Assembly (NCBI RefSeq): GCF_901933205.1
Contig: NC_044571.1
Location: forward strand, 10,990,420 to 11,054,419
DNA: 64,000 nt
Direction: 5' to 3'
DNA from: Camarhynchus parvulus
Taxonomy: Eukaryota > Chordata > Aves > Passeriformes > Thraupidae
The notes beneath the pieces were generated by a model, which saw only the letters and a list, made by a program, of their open reading frames with translations, ran no database searches and was not told the DNA's origin. Each line of letters opens with the position of its first letter. Positions within the stretch are counted from its first letter, which is position 1. A program made the translations under genes and the position numbers. Below are positions 51,764 through 64,000 of the stretch, piece by piece.

Positions 51764-54700
51764 AAGTCAGTCATTCATAAAATGTTCCTATTTTATTCTG
51801 GATGGGATTTTCAAGTATAACTTCGAGTGAAACTCAGAGAACAGTATTTTCTAGGTCGGAGGTACCCCAAAAGAGTCAGTTAAAAACAACTGAGTACTAC
51901 ACAGTAGTTTAGTAATTTCCCTCTCTTCCTTTCAGGTTGCATTTTGTGTTGGGTTTTTGATTTTTTTTTTTTATATCCTAGCAATCAGTAATAACTTCAA
52001 ATTCCTTCACGTCTGAGCTTGTAAAAAAAGTAGTAGTAATTTTAATTAACTTTTTAAAAGAAAGCTCTGCATGAATCTTGGCTTTTTATGTAGGGTATAA
52101 CTGAGCCATTGACTTCCTAGCTGTCAGGGTGCTCTTTGTAATTTTCAGGAAGGAACTAAAACTAAAATGCCTTAGGTTAATTCCAAGTCAAAGGGAATTT
52201 CAAAAGTCTAGATTTTTCTTGAAACAAAGTTGCTGCAGTTTTACCACTCATTGCCAGAAACCATTCTAATACTGTAATGCAGCATTCCAATTGCTGTATA
52301 CATTTCCCCATGACTTTTAGGGAATGCAGTCACATAAAAATGTTGACATTAAATTAACTGAGAAAGAGTATTTAGACTAATTATACTCTTTAAATAAAGA
52401 TGACATGCAGAGTCAGATTATACAGAAAAATAAATGTACAGGAGACTAAAGAGTTTATTGTCCCTGCTTTGAGAGGACCTGCAATGGAATTTATAGAAGT
52501 CTATTTTCTATTTTAAAGGAATTAGACCCAAGACTTTTCTGGGTTATCCAGGGATAAAAGAGATTGCCTTGGTTTAAGCTGGCATTGCCCTGCAGGAGAC
52601 CTGAAGGATGACTTGCACAGGTCCTGATGGTGTTCTCCTCTGTAATAGGCAGCCTACAGCTGCACATCCAGGGAGAACTCAAGTTTTGGAATTACTACAA
52701 AGGTAGAATGAGACATATTGCAATAGCAGGCAGGGTACTGCCTCTCTTCTAAAGCAAGCCTTTTGTGTTGGGGGGAGTTTGTCAGAGAGATTTAGTCCCT
52801 GAGGGACTGCTTTGAACAGCAGGGAAAAGTTGTTCCATCCAGTTTCACAGTTCCTTCAAGGAGCTCTCTTTTTGCTACAGAAGCTTGGCTTGACTGTTGA
52901 GTGCCCATCAAACATTTTCCTTCCTGCTCCTGTATCCTTTTGAGCAGACTCTTAATCCTTCTGATTTGATAGTTTTCACAACAGAGATTAAAGCAGCACT
53001 GATTGATAGAAAGCTAATCCTGGGCAATGGTTACTTTTCTATCCCTGAATTTGGGATGCTGTCTTCAGGTCTTAGGGATCACCTGCTGCTGTTGGTAAAT
53101 CAGTGCAGGCTGTGCTTCAAAGCTCACATCCCATCTGCATAGAGCTTGGTGTTGTGCTGAGCAGACTGTGTGTCTGATTCGTGGAATTAATTGTGACAGC
53201 AAGATCATTTTGGCAGATGGTTGCTGTGGCATGTGTATAGGTATATTTGAAGGATGATGGTGTTATTCTATTTCCTGATGATCATACCTTTGCTTATGAA
53301 AAAGCATTTCCTTTTGCCTGTTTTGGTTTGTTGTTGTTTTTTTTGGTTTTTTAGGTTTTTTAAAAATATGCAAATATATGAATTGTACAGTCATTCCTGG
53401 GTTGTTCATTCTTTTTTCATTCCCTTTAATCTAAGATAACTTCTGCATACCAAGCATGTCCTTCGGCAAGTAAATGAATGTACAAAGAGGAAATGTAAAA
53501 GGTTTGCCATATTTCCTTTTTCATCAGCTCCTAAAATTTCCTCCTACAGACTATTTTATTTCATTTTGTTTCTTATAAGGCTGCATTCCCCTGAGATGTT
53601 GTTTAAGCAGCAACTCATGTCTGTCCTCACTTGCGTGTGCCCTGGGCAAACAGATGCAATTGCTGAATAACAGGCATCAGAACTCTGAGTGTCAGTGTTT
53701 GGTTTTCAGGCTTTCAGCAAGATTGCAAAGGGAACACAACGCTCCACTGGGAAACTGAGCATCAGTATTTCATTTAGTGGTACAGTTAGATTATGAAGCA
53801 CTGTGTGTGAAACAGTATTTTTTTCAGAAAACTCACTGATGTGGAAAGGGAATTCTGAATTTTCTTTATTACCAAGTCCATTGTATAGAAGCTATTTGAA
53901 GATTACAGACAAATTCTCAAATTTGAATTTCAAATCAAGCTCTTTTTCTTCTCCTTAATTTTATAAAAAGTACTTTGGTAAAGGAGGTGAGATAAATAAG
54001 AAAGTTGCCTTTTCCAGGAAGTTCCTCTCTTATGAGGTTGGTCAGTCATGAAGTTTTCTCATGGTTAAGAGAGGAAGGTAAGCTTTTCTGTACAGACAGA
54101 GGTTTTTGTACTAATGTTAATGAGCTGAATTTCAGTTTAACACAATAGGCATTTCAGATAAAAACAGTGTATCTGGAAGGAGGTTTTGATCTCAATGAGA
54201 CCAGCCACTGAATGAGTGCATGATGCAGATGCGTTATTATCTCTTGTTCAGTGAGTATTTACTGGATAGTGACATTACTGTCGGTTCTGAATAGGTCTAT
54301 GCCATGAGAATTCTTTCTACACAACATTGATTACATGTCAAATAGGTGTAGATAGAAGATAATAAGTGGCATTACACTGGATAGTGTAACAGTGACTCTT
54401 GCTATGAGTGCCTTGAGGAATATTACATTCATTCTTTTTCAGCCATAGTTTGCCTAATTTCATCTTTTAAACCTCTGGGATTTCTTATGTTCATTTCACT
54501 GGATATGAAATTTCATCATCTACTTCTGGGATGTAAGTTATATTTTTACCTAGACTCTCTCTGAGTCTCTTCCCTCACCTCTAGCCTGGAATTTCTGTTA
54601 TTAGGAATTCATATGGAGATATCAGCATATAATTGTTATAGGAATTATTTTACATCACTTCCAATAAGATAGGAAATGTATTTTTTTTTTTTTTAAGATT

Positions 54701-55248
54701 CAAAACATATCATGTGTCTCTTCTTTTGTGCTTAACTTTCTGGGCTTAAAATTCATGCACAGGTCTTTTTTAATTCTCTCATGAAAGCAATAATGACACT
54801 TCAAAGAGGATTACAGGAAAAAAGAGATCTTATTTCCATAGGGATCATGTAACTTCTGGGTTTGTTTCTGTGAGCAAACTGTACTCCCTGACACAAAAGT
54901 AGAAACTATCCTTCTGTAATCACTCACATATTACACAGTAACTCAGATACCCATTATCATTTCCTCACATTATTCTTCATTCACTTTTTTAGGTACAAAA
55001 GTATTTTGAATTAGTGCGTATTAAAATTTGCAGAGTTTTCTAAAAATCTGAACATGATACAGTGCAATTGACAGCTTTGTGAGCACAGCAATCACTGTGG
55101 ATGGAATATGAAGAAAGTTACAAAGTTACTTTATATGCAGAGTAGAAATCATTGGTGTTAATCCCAAGAGAATGCAAACTAGGGGTTTTTTTCTAAAAGT
55201 GATGCTTCATGCTCTGAGCTTGATACACACAGATTGAGAACTAATGAG

Positions 55249-55807
55249 TGTGTGTGTATTGGGTTTATGTGGCCAGGTTTTGGTGGCAGGGGAGTTAAAG
55301 GGCGGCTTCCATAAGGATTGATTTAGATTGGAGGTTGATACAGTGTGAAGCAATGTCCTGTCTTAGCTTTCCCACTTCCTCCCAGGTTTAGTAATCCTTC
55401 CCCCTTCCCCTCTCCCTGCCTCCTGCTGAGAGCTGTCCATCAATTTCAGAAGGTCAGCAAGGCCATCGTCTGATAGGTGAAGTTCAAAAGATGCCTCTCA
55501 GCCCTGGGGACAATTGGGTCATCCAGGTGTCATTTGTCTCCTGAGCCTCCCCCCTCCTACCTGGTTGGTAGCTCACCTACCCCTTCCCCTCCCCCTTGCC
55601 CTGAGCTTAAAAAGACACAGGACCATGCGGTCAGGATTTGGTTGGAGTTGTCGCAACATTCAGAGGCCTGCGTGCCCAGGAATAAACTCTGGACTATGAC
55701 CCCCTAGCCGGATCCATCTCCTTTTCCTCTTTGCCTCGCCTAAAGCTTCTTCATCAGAGGTCGAGCCTGAGTTCTGTTGCTTGGACTTTTTCCAAGAATC
55801 TTTTACA
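55249..55807 (+). mobile_element. endogenous retrovirus solo LTR (sense to DMD)
   Basis: This is a 559-bp LTR beginning TGTGTGTGTATTGGGTTTAT with GTGGCCAGGTTTTGGTGGCA, and ending CTTTTACA. It is bordered by ATGAG on both sides (55244-55248 and 55808-55812), consistent with a 5-bp target duplication. A TATA-like TTAAAAAG lies near 55605-55613, and an AATAAA polyadenylation signal lies at 55681-55686 on the same strand as DMD. GC content is visibly above the surrounding intron. The TG repeat at the left end makes the exact start uncertain by a few bases, and the right end rests on the ATGAG match. The small open frames at 55477-55707 fall inside it and are not genes. Confidence 0.72.
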
Positions 55808-56004
55808 ATGAGGGTGTTAAAACACTGGGAAAGGTTGCTCTGAGAGGTATTGGAAGCCCCAAGCCTGGAAATATCCAGGGTGAGGCTCAACAGGGCTCTG
55901 AGCATCCTCCTGTAGTTGATGATACCCCTGCTCATCAAGCAAGTGTTGGACTAGATGGTTTCCAAAGCTCTCTGCCAGCCCAAGCCATTTTAAGATTTTA
56001 TGAA
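55808..56004 (+). mobile_element. CR1 LINE, 3'-end fragment
   Basis: This follows the LTR directly. It matches a second CR1 3'-end subtype: GAGGGTGTTAAAACACTGGG, AAAGGTTGCTCTGAGAGG, TGGAAGCCCCAAGCCTGGAA, GGGCTCTGAGCATCCTCCTG, TTGGACTAGATGGTTTCCAA, and an end resembling ATTCTAAGATTCTATGA (ATTTTAAGATTTTATGA). It lies in the sense direction, is 5'-truncated and has no coding potential. Confidence 0.88.
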
Positions 56005-56102
56005 AGAGTGGGAGGAAGATGTTTTAAGAGCCAAATTTGTCTTATTATCCTAATCTGATTTGACTGATAACAAATTAAACTAATTTTCTCTTGCCAAGTC
56101 TG

Positions 56103-56235
56103 TTTTACCCAAGATGGTAACTGGTGAGTAATCTCTCCCTGTCCTTACCTTCATCCATGAGCCTTTTGTTTTATCTTCTCCTCCACAGCCAACTGAGGAG
56201 GGCACCTGGCATCCAGAAAGGGTCAACCCATCACA
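56103..56235 (+). mobile_element. endogenous retrovirus LTR 3'-end fragment
   Basis: The words ACCCAAGATGGTAACTGGTG, AGTAATCTCTCCCTGTCCTT, CATGAGCCTTTTGTTTTATC, CAACTGAGGAGGGCACCTGG and AGGGTCAACCCATCACA match the U5 end of an avian LTR family as I remember it, down to the closing CA. The left part of the LTR is absent. Compared with the family as I recall it, a GC-rich stretch between GAGGAGG and GCACC is deleted. Confidence 0.62.
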
Positions 56236-58400
56236 GTGTGCATGAGCAAGATGTATTTTTTTCAGAATTAAATTAAGGATGGGGCTTGTTTTTTTGTTAT
56301 TAATGTCTGTTGATTTTGTTCTGATTGAATCCGAAGAGAATCTGGGAGGACCATTTTCAGATGGCAGCAGTTCTGTTTAAACTGAACTTATCCTGCTTCT
56401 CCTGCCTCCTGTCAGCAGGGTTCATACAAAATCAGATGGTGTTGGTATCTTTGGGTGTATCACACAAGTGCCATTCAGAAGCCTCTTGTATACACAGTTG
56501 CTGCAAAAACATTTGTGGGGGTAAAACAGTTATGGCAAGCCTGTTTTCCACAATAAGTGGCCTTTCCATTTAATTTTGTTTTCATTAAAATACAACTTTG
56601 TCTCTTGAGAAGGAATTAGCATTTATTATGAACAATAAACTGACAGTCAGATCTTTTTTGTTGCAATCTGATGTGTTGTTTTTGACAGCGTCATTTCTGA
56701 GATTGCCTGTGGTACTATGCAGTGTTCTTCAGCACATTTTTTAGCTTTGGGTGGCATAATTAATGTGGCTGGACTACATGTTAGAACAAAGTCTTCAGCT
56801 TTCTGAGCTACTTAAGCTCTGCTTCCAAGTGTATTCCTGAATTTTATGTGTATGTGAGACCTTAAGTTATTTTATGAACTGTTTTCTGAAGTGTCTCTCA
56901 GCCACGTGTTTGTGACACATTTAGTGTATCATTGAGACCAATGAAAAAACCATATCCAAAACTTCTGGATATGAGAGTGACTTTGATGTGATCAGCAGTG
57001 AAGTCAAGTACTTGCAGTGTCCTGTGTCAGCAATTTATAAAGTGCTTGATAAGAAATCTTGACCAAAGAGCCATAAAAGCAATTCCAGGGTATAAACCTG
57101 GGACTGGATGGAATACTTTGGAGTGACAGTAGGTGAAGAGACATATTTGATCTCTACAGAAACCTAAGTAGGAGCATATGAATTTCCTGCAGTATTTAAG
57201 ATCTGCCTGATATAATGACTTACTGACAAGAGTGAATTCTGTCTTCCGAGAGCATATCTAAGCCCTGAGTCCTTATTTAAGTTTAAAGAGAAAGACTCTG
57301 ATTCTATGTGGGAAGGATGTTTTTTTGTTTGTTTGTTAGTTTAATTTCATATGTATTTGCTCTATTACCTCCTTTACTGTATGCTCACCTCTGTTCCTTC
57401 ATTACTACCAAGTATACTTTAAGTTTAAAAGCGTGCATTTCACTTTTCTTACTTTCTTGCCTTTGGGTTGGAGCTGGTTTTCTTATCTGGATCTAGATAA
57501 AAACACTTACGTGACCTGACCAATATGACTTCTGAATTAAAATATTTTAGGTTTTATTGTGATAGTGGAATTGTTTTTCTGTTACAGGAATGAAGGGAAG
57601 ATAGAAGGAACAAGTGAATTTCTTTTCAACTGGTGGATTTGAGAATCTCAGTGATTCAATAAATTGTTGGTTTTTTTTAAATTTCAAACTGAAAAACATG
57701 AACAGAAGTTAGTTTTCACCCCCAAGTAACCTGTCTCCTAAAAAAATATGTTAAGATACAAGTTTATCTCATGTCAGACTTTGCTGGTGATATCATTATT
57801 TTCTTCAGTGGTATTGCCATTTTAACCTGATACTGTGTTTACTGTGGGAGTACATGCATCTTGCTAGCAAATCCAAGAAAATACCAAATAATTATTTTCA
57901 GAATATAAATCTTATTCAGAGACCCCTTGATACAGGAGTTCTGTTCAATTTTGCTATTGAATTCTGGCTGCAGCAAAACATGGTTTGACTGCCACAGAGA
58001 GACCAATCAATATGATAGTTAAAGTTGCTATTTTGAAGGATATTGTTAAAAATTAATTCTTTTTTCAGGCTCTGAACTTTTGCCAGTTATTTACTTATTT
58101 CAAGACAGTCAACATACATTATTAAAGCACCTAAAATAAATCATGCAGAACATGATTCTGGTGTGGTTCAGCTTATTGAGAAAAGCATAAAGCTATGGAA
58201 CTTCTTAGAGCTGAAAACTAATGAGGATGGACCTTTCTGTCAAATTCCTCCCCAGTGCAGCTCTCCAGTACAGCAGCACTCGGAGTGCTTGAACACCTCA
58301 GAGGGCAGGGTAGCAATAGCAAGGCAACATTTTAATTAATTTAATTCATTCTACCCATTTTAATTCAGCTGTTGATTTTGGGGTACTGACACAGTAGAGG

Positions 58401-58740
58401 TTTAAAGGTGGAAGCGCTGGTGTTGTGGCCAGAGTTGGTGTGAGCAGGCTGAGGATTTGGGGTTCAGGGTCAGAAGGGAAAGCCCGCGGAAGGAGGTGGT
58501 GGCATCACCTTCTCCACAGGACCCTGCAGCTGGTGGCAGCTCCTCTCTGCAGCCACCCTGGTCCTGAGCCTGACAGCTCCTCCTATTGCTGTGCCAGCCC
58601 TCTTGGGGCTGCTCTTCAGGGCTGCCGGAGCCTTGCATTTAGAGGGGAGTCCATTTCCACAGGGAGAGGCCACAAGTGGGAGCTTTGGCCTGTTGGCTTC
58701 TCCCTGAGTGTTTAAACATGTGAGTTTAGTGCCCCTCACA
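58401..58740. other. GC-richer patch of unknown origin
   Basis: About 340 bases are clearly richer in G and C than the surrounding intron, with a few CpG sites (for example GCCCGCGG near 58483 and GCCGGAG near 58624). Overlapping open frames of 78-96 codons occur on both strands, which is what low-AT DNA gives by chance; none resembles a known protein. It could be an old repeat, a regulatory segment or a local composition shift. Confidence 0.4.
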
Positions 58741-61700
58741 CTGACCAGGCTTGCAGTTCAAACATCAGCAGTGAGATAAAACCAACTTTCCTCGTGGCAG
58801 TTTAAACCCAGCTCGTGTTAATGAGTAAACCAACCAACACTTGGTGAATTCTGTTTTGTTGTGACAGGAACAGCCAACATCAATTGTTGAAGTGACTTTG
58901 ATAACACTTGACTGCTGCACAGCAGCTTTCTCTCTGGGGTAACTTTACTGGCATCTCTTGCTTAAAGCCTAGGAAGTCAGAAGATCCTGAGGCCACACTA
59001 GCATGACCTGGATTTCCACTGAAAATCAAGATGAAGCGTAATTTTGCCCAAGTGCCTGCTCTTCCTGGCCCTTCCTCAGGACACCTCCAGTAGGGAGGAT
59101 TTGACACAAGTAGTGCAGAAGCACTGGAGCTTTTCCCACATTGTCCCTTGCATAATGCCCACCAATTAACCTGTCCTTAATTAAGAACAGTTAATTGCAG
59201 TGGGTCTTGCATGCTCACAGAGAACACCTGAAATAGTATAAATTCCTAACTGAAACCTAACTACCTGTAGAACAATAAAAACTCCTTCTAAAAGGAATCC
59301 TAAAAACCAAAATAGTTATTGTTCTTCTTGATCCAGTTTTAATAATGTGTAACATATGAGACCTCCAGTTTCTGCTTTCTGGTTTGGGTTGTTCTCTTTT
59401 AAAAAAAAATTATGTTTAATTAATTGAGAATCATTTTATGAAACTGGTGTACCAATTCTTTTTCTCCAGACATCAACGATGTTACCAACAAAAACTTTAA
59501 ATGTCAGGATATTTTTTTTAAAAGGAAAGAAGATTGCAAAAATTATTTGTAACAGAAGAAATTAGGATAATTCTTGGAACAGAAATAATTTCTTTTAAGT
59601 ATAAAATGCCTTCAAGTTTTTGTTTTAAAAGGATCTGAAAGAGGATTGTCTATGTTCATATATTTAGGGAAGGATGAATGTATATATGAGTATCATAGGT
59701 GCTAAAACATGAGATACCTTATTTTTACATGTTGTACTGGAAAACAAATATTTCTTTATGTACAAATGAGTTTTTCTTCTAGAAAAGGTCATTTATAATA
59801 AACAGATATCAGATATTTTTCACCCTTTGGTTGGTAAAAGAAGAAAAAAACCCTGTCCTTTTGTCTTTCATAAGATTTTTTTTCCTCCAGACCTAGAGAC
59901 AGTTGTGTATTTCAGCCTTTCCAGCTGTGTGTTGTAAAAGGAAATCACTATTAATTGGAAGTACTGGAATGTCAGCAGAACGAAGAGACGTAAATGCTCT
60001 GCAAACCATGCAACGGGACTTTAGGACCTTGCATGAGTAACTAAGTGGAAGTAAATGTTCCTGTAGAGGAAGATGCTCTTTGTGCTGTTACTGTTTGACC
60101 TCTGGAAAGAGAGGAGAGGAAAAATTAGATGCACTGAAAGTAACAGCATAATTATTTTGCTGCAGAAATGTTGCCAAAAAATTGACAGGGTGAGTGTGCT
60201 GACAGTGTGTGCAGGTGGAGTGGGATCAGATATTCATTGCAGTACAGGGGTTGGGACGTGCATATTTGATGAGAGCAGACCTCCTAAAACCCAGAAAACT
60301 CCGCTGGTTTGTAGTGGTTCAGCTTTCAGAAAATGATGTGTATGATTCTCTGCACATTTATGCTGTTCCCTCCTACTCACTCTAATCTCAAATACAGATT
60401 TCAAAGGCAGAGAGCTGAGCCCATTCTTAGACATCTCAGTAGAGGTGGCTGATTTTCTGACACATAGAACGCTTGCAACTCCTACTTGAAAAATGTGCTT
60501 TGTTTGCCTTGTTGGATTGGCTTGCCTGAAAGAGAGTACAGGCTATGTTAGTAAAATACATATTTATATTTTACATCACACAGTAAAAGTTCTTCATTTC
60601 AGTGGCTGCAAGGAATTTTTCTTCATTAGTGTAACCTCAGACTAACAGGATGTTTCTTTCTATTAGGGTTTCCATCCAAGATATACTGACAAGAAAAGTA
60701 GACAGTGAAAATAATAATATCCATTGAAGTTACTATTATCAGAATAGGATATATTTCTCTAGACAAGGGTAAATTCCTAAACGAAACTATAAGTGCAGAA
60801 AGATTTGTTTCTTTAAACATTTCATTTTCATTACATGTAAATGAAAGCAGGAGTTTTCTCAGTCTTCAAAAACATATCCAAGAAGTCCACAAATTCCCTC
60901 CAAACACACGGCATTAGCTAATTATTGAATACAAATTAATTGCTAGAGGTCTCAAAAAAATTATTATTTCACTGTGATCGAGGGAGAAATATAAGACCTC
61001 GTGCTATGGGCAAAATGTCAGGTCTATGAATAAATATCTGCACACTAGAGACAAGTGTATGTTCAAATGATTATGTTAGTGTTCTTAAACAGTAACTATT
61101 CCAAAGCTGAGGCAGCCCAATGTAAATGAAATCAAGAAACCCACACTGTATTTGCAGTTACTGTCAGCAAGAGATTGCTGCATCCTTAGATGCACCATGA
61201 AGTCTCTTGCAATCTGAATATAACCTAAATTGAAGGCTCTTTTGCCTGTTTATAAAAATAATATTTTCCGAAAACAGGGCCCAGCTTGTAAAAGAAAGCT
61301 TTTTTTAATCTTCTGTTAGATGGAAGTAGCATTTGAATATGAAGCTTGGTTACATTACATCTTTATTCTGGGACTTGTAGAATTTTAAACCCTAACAATG
61401 ATAGATGCAACTTACACACATTGCTTTCTGTAGGGCAGTTATACTTTTGTCTTCCATTCATCAGCACTTGATTCTCTTCTAGAGGACTCCCTCTTACCCT
61501 TTTTTATCTTGAAAAATGTGTTGGGAAACCAGAAATGCCTTAATTATATTCATAAGCTTATCTTCACAATGGAAAGGACCTTTTTATCGTTCTTTTTAAT
61601 CAAGTCATTAGCATGAAACTCAGAGATGTAATCATACCAGACTGGAATTGGGGTCATGCCATAGGCTAGCTGAATAGGAGGCTTCTTGGCATGGTGATGT

Positions 61701-64000
61701 ATAGCTATTTCACAACAATGCTTTTAACTCAGTAAGTCTGCCCTTTAATTATATTTTAAATCTCATTTGAGAAGTTTTTATCATTATGTAAATTGTTCAG
61801 TGAATGGTCTCATTCTAAAGACTCAATAAAAGTTTTGCTTATGGACTGGGAGAGAAAATTACTTAAGAGCTTGATGGGGAAATGGGGAGCATCAAAGAAG
61901 GAAAAAAAAACCAAAAAGCAAAAAACAAATCCAACAACCACTTTTTAAGAGAACTATGACATTTAAAAGAGAGAACTTCCAAGGGACCAGAAATCCTTCA
62001 CTGGTTTGTTCCATCATTAATCGAAATCATAGCATCTTCAGATACAAATGTTCTCCTTCAGAACAGTATGCATTTCTTTCTGTTCCAGTGGTAACAACCA
62101 GCTCACAAGGAGAGACTGCTGTAAAGCCTAGTGCAGACTGCCTTCTGTAGCCAAAAACAAAAGAAACAAATCAAGTGCACCTTGCACTGAATCTATCACT
62201 CAGGTGCTTAAAATGCATTTGATTTGCTGTGCCCTTAATTCAACATCTCCAGAACTGTAACGCTCACAAAACTATCCCTCTGTCTAACAGACAGGAGGAT
62301 AACTTGTGTTCCTGAGAGTGGTGCCATGAGCATGGATTTCTGTGCCTCCAAAGGCTGCTGGAGTGTGCCAGGGCACTGAAAATATGTCTCAAACTCTCTA
62401 AACACTCACACAGAGTTTATGCTTTAGGCAGAATCAGAAATTTAGAGGAGTTTAGATGTAATTAAATGAAATCAAGTGGGATAATTAATTTGAAATCCAG
62501 TTGCTAAACTGCTAAGATGTGCTTTACAGAGTTGCAAATAGAGGAGAACTAGGGTTCTTTAATTTCTTTAAATTATTGCATAATGAATTTTTTCTACCTT
62601 GTATACAAGATAAATGTTTTGTCATCTGTGCTGGATTGATTTCCATGTTTTCCATGACTAACCTATAGTCTAAGAAATAGAACAAATTTCTTCTTCCTAG
62701 GGCTTCATTTTACTTCGAGACTATCAATCCCTCTCTGGTGTACTGCTAAAATAATGGCAGATTTTGACATGTGTCATGTCTATATATTGCATGCGGGATA
62801 TGAAGGATATTGACACTGATTAATTGTTTCTGCTAAGGTACCTCAAACCACATGGAATTCTTGCAGGCCTAGCTGTGCTGGATGGAAGCTGACAGAGCTT
62901 TGAGTGCATTGGATTTCACAGCAATAGCTCAGCTGTGCTTAGCAGGGCTCTGTGTAAAATAAAACCTGTGGAGTCACAGGTGAATTTCTTCTGCCTACCA
63001 AAGGAATTAGGGCAGTGAGGATCTGTGCTTCCATGGAGAATGGGAGCAGGAATTCCAAGAGGTTACAACTGAATTGGCCAAGTGAGAAATACACCCATCT
63101 CCTAGCTTTTTGGCAGCATTGGGTGTGCTCACTTACATTAGTGTACTTCTCTCAAATCATGTGCGGTGGTTGCAAGAGCTCAGGACAAAAGTGAAACAGC
63201 CAGAGCAACTTTCCTCACCCTGTTTTGCCCAAAAAGATTGTTTTCTTCAAGACAAAATGCATTTCATCTCTCTATCACCCTAGTTCTGTCTTACTTGCGC
63301 ACTTATTCTATATAATAAAATAATGTAAGTGCACATTTTTAAATGTGTTGAAACCTCTAATACATGTTCAGTTCAGTTTTTACAAACAAATATTATGGTG
63401 CCTTTTGTCATCTAACTGTATAGTTCATCTTAATAAAGGAGGACTTCACTCAGCCCCTAATGGAGCTGCAGTTCTTTCCAGACAGTTCAGCTCACTCTGA
63501 GAAGTAACTTGTGATCAAAAAGATGCTTTTCATTTTGCTCTCTGCTCTTTTTAAGAGCAGATAGCCAATCTTTTTTTCAGCACAGTCTCAGTAATAACAA
63601 CTACAGCAAAAATGCAGCATCCACTCCAACTGTAACTCAGTAGAATTATACCAGGATTGATTTTTTTATCCTCTGTAGTCTTTTCATGTGTTTGAACACA
63701 TTGGAAAATATGAAAGTGAAATAAATAATATATGTTTAGTCTATATGCTATACTTCTTGGTATGACATGTAATGGCAGCATGTTTTTGCAAATACTTTAG
63801 CAATTTTTTTGAGATTAAATAGCTCTTCCTGCTTTACTGTTGTCAAGAAAAAGAATAATTGTGTTTTTAAAATGTGGATTTATTTATTTCAGAAAACAAA
63901 TAGAAGGTATATAGATCTTTTTCTTATATGTTCTCTTCTTCTCTTGGGATCTGTAAGTGTCACAAAGAAATGTTCTGAAATGCACCAACCTAAATGGAGA

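Larger units (their letters stand above)
22674..64000 (+). other. DMD: DMD intron 55, 5' part (>41 kb)
   Basis: This is non-coding DNA from the GTAAGC donor of exon 55 to the window edge; exon 56 is not reached. Recognised contents are CR1 copies at 23.2, 25.4-26.7, 48.3 and 55.8 kb, LTRs at 51.3, 55.2 and 56.1 kb, a poly-T run at 24.34 kb, small tandem duplications at 27.66, 35.59 and 46.32 kb, hairpins at 24.72 and 45.62 kb, and a GC-richer patch at 58.4-58.74 kb. I recognised nothing in 26736-27662, 27706-35588, 35653-45616 (apart from the duplications), 46380-48276, 48331-51297, 51764-55248 and 56236-64000 (apart from the GC patch). In mammals this intron also carries the Schwann-cell Dp116 promoter close to exon 56; I could not identify its counterpart here. 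Confidence 0.88.

Noticed and set aside
55477..55707. Overlapping small open frames at 55.5-55.7 kb
   Set aside because: They lie inside the sense LTR and include its polyadenylation signal; retroviral LTRs do not normally encode such products.
1..64000. CRISPR arrays, bacterial operons or phage genes
   Set aside because: There is no regular spacer-repeat structure and no bacterial-type gene density; the window is vertebrate intron DNA.

Overview
KIND OF ORGANISM. This is nuclear DNA from a bird, most likely a songbird (passerine). The evidence is CR1 LINE fragments carrying avian-type 3' ends, a tRNA-Ile-derived SINE with a CR1-type tail at about 9.38-9.48 kb (the layout described for the passerine family TguSINE1), and LTRs resembling passerine endogenous-retrovirus LTRs. 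The only host gene visible is dystrophin (DMD), running left to right on the + strand. The two exons are numbered by their close match to human exons 54 and 55 in protein sequence, exon length and codon phase. LAYOUT. 1-2541 is the 3' part of intron 53. 2542-2696 is exon 54 (155 bp). 2697-22483 is the complete intron 54 (19,787 bp). 22484-22673 is exon 55 (190 bp). 22674-64000 is the 5' part (more than 41 kb) of intron 55. Coding sequence is therefore only 345 bp, or 115 codons, of the central rod domain (end of spectrin repeat 21 and start of repeat 22). Everything else is AT-rich intron. MOBILE AND REPETITIVE DNA. Intron 54 holds a CR1 3' end (4.7 kb), the tRNA-Ile SINE (9.4 kb), a (TA)19 tract (13.06 kb), a 378-bp nearly pure pyrimidine tract (14.8-15.2 kb), a truncated antisense LTR (16.9-17.3 kb) and a short CR1/SINE tail (18.9 kb). 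Intron 55 holds an antisense CR1 (23.2 kb), an internally deleted CR1 mosaic keeping pieces of ORF1, ORF2 and the 3' end (25.4-26.7 kb), a CR1 3' scrap (48.3 kb), a solo LTR with 9-bp inverted ends and a 4-bp target duplication (51.3-51.8 kb), and a composite of sense LTR, CR1 and LTR fragment (55.2-56.2 kb). OVERALL. I see no second gene, no intact transposon protein, no intact RNA gene and no sign of an undescribed multi-gene system. The items most worth checking are the extended hairpin at 45.62-45.68 kb, the sense-strand LTR with a polyadenylation signal at 55.2 kb, the CR1 mosaic and the long pyrimidine tract. All repeat-family names come from memory of the families, not from a database search.
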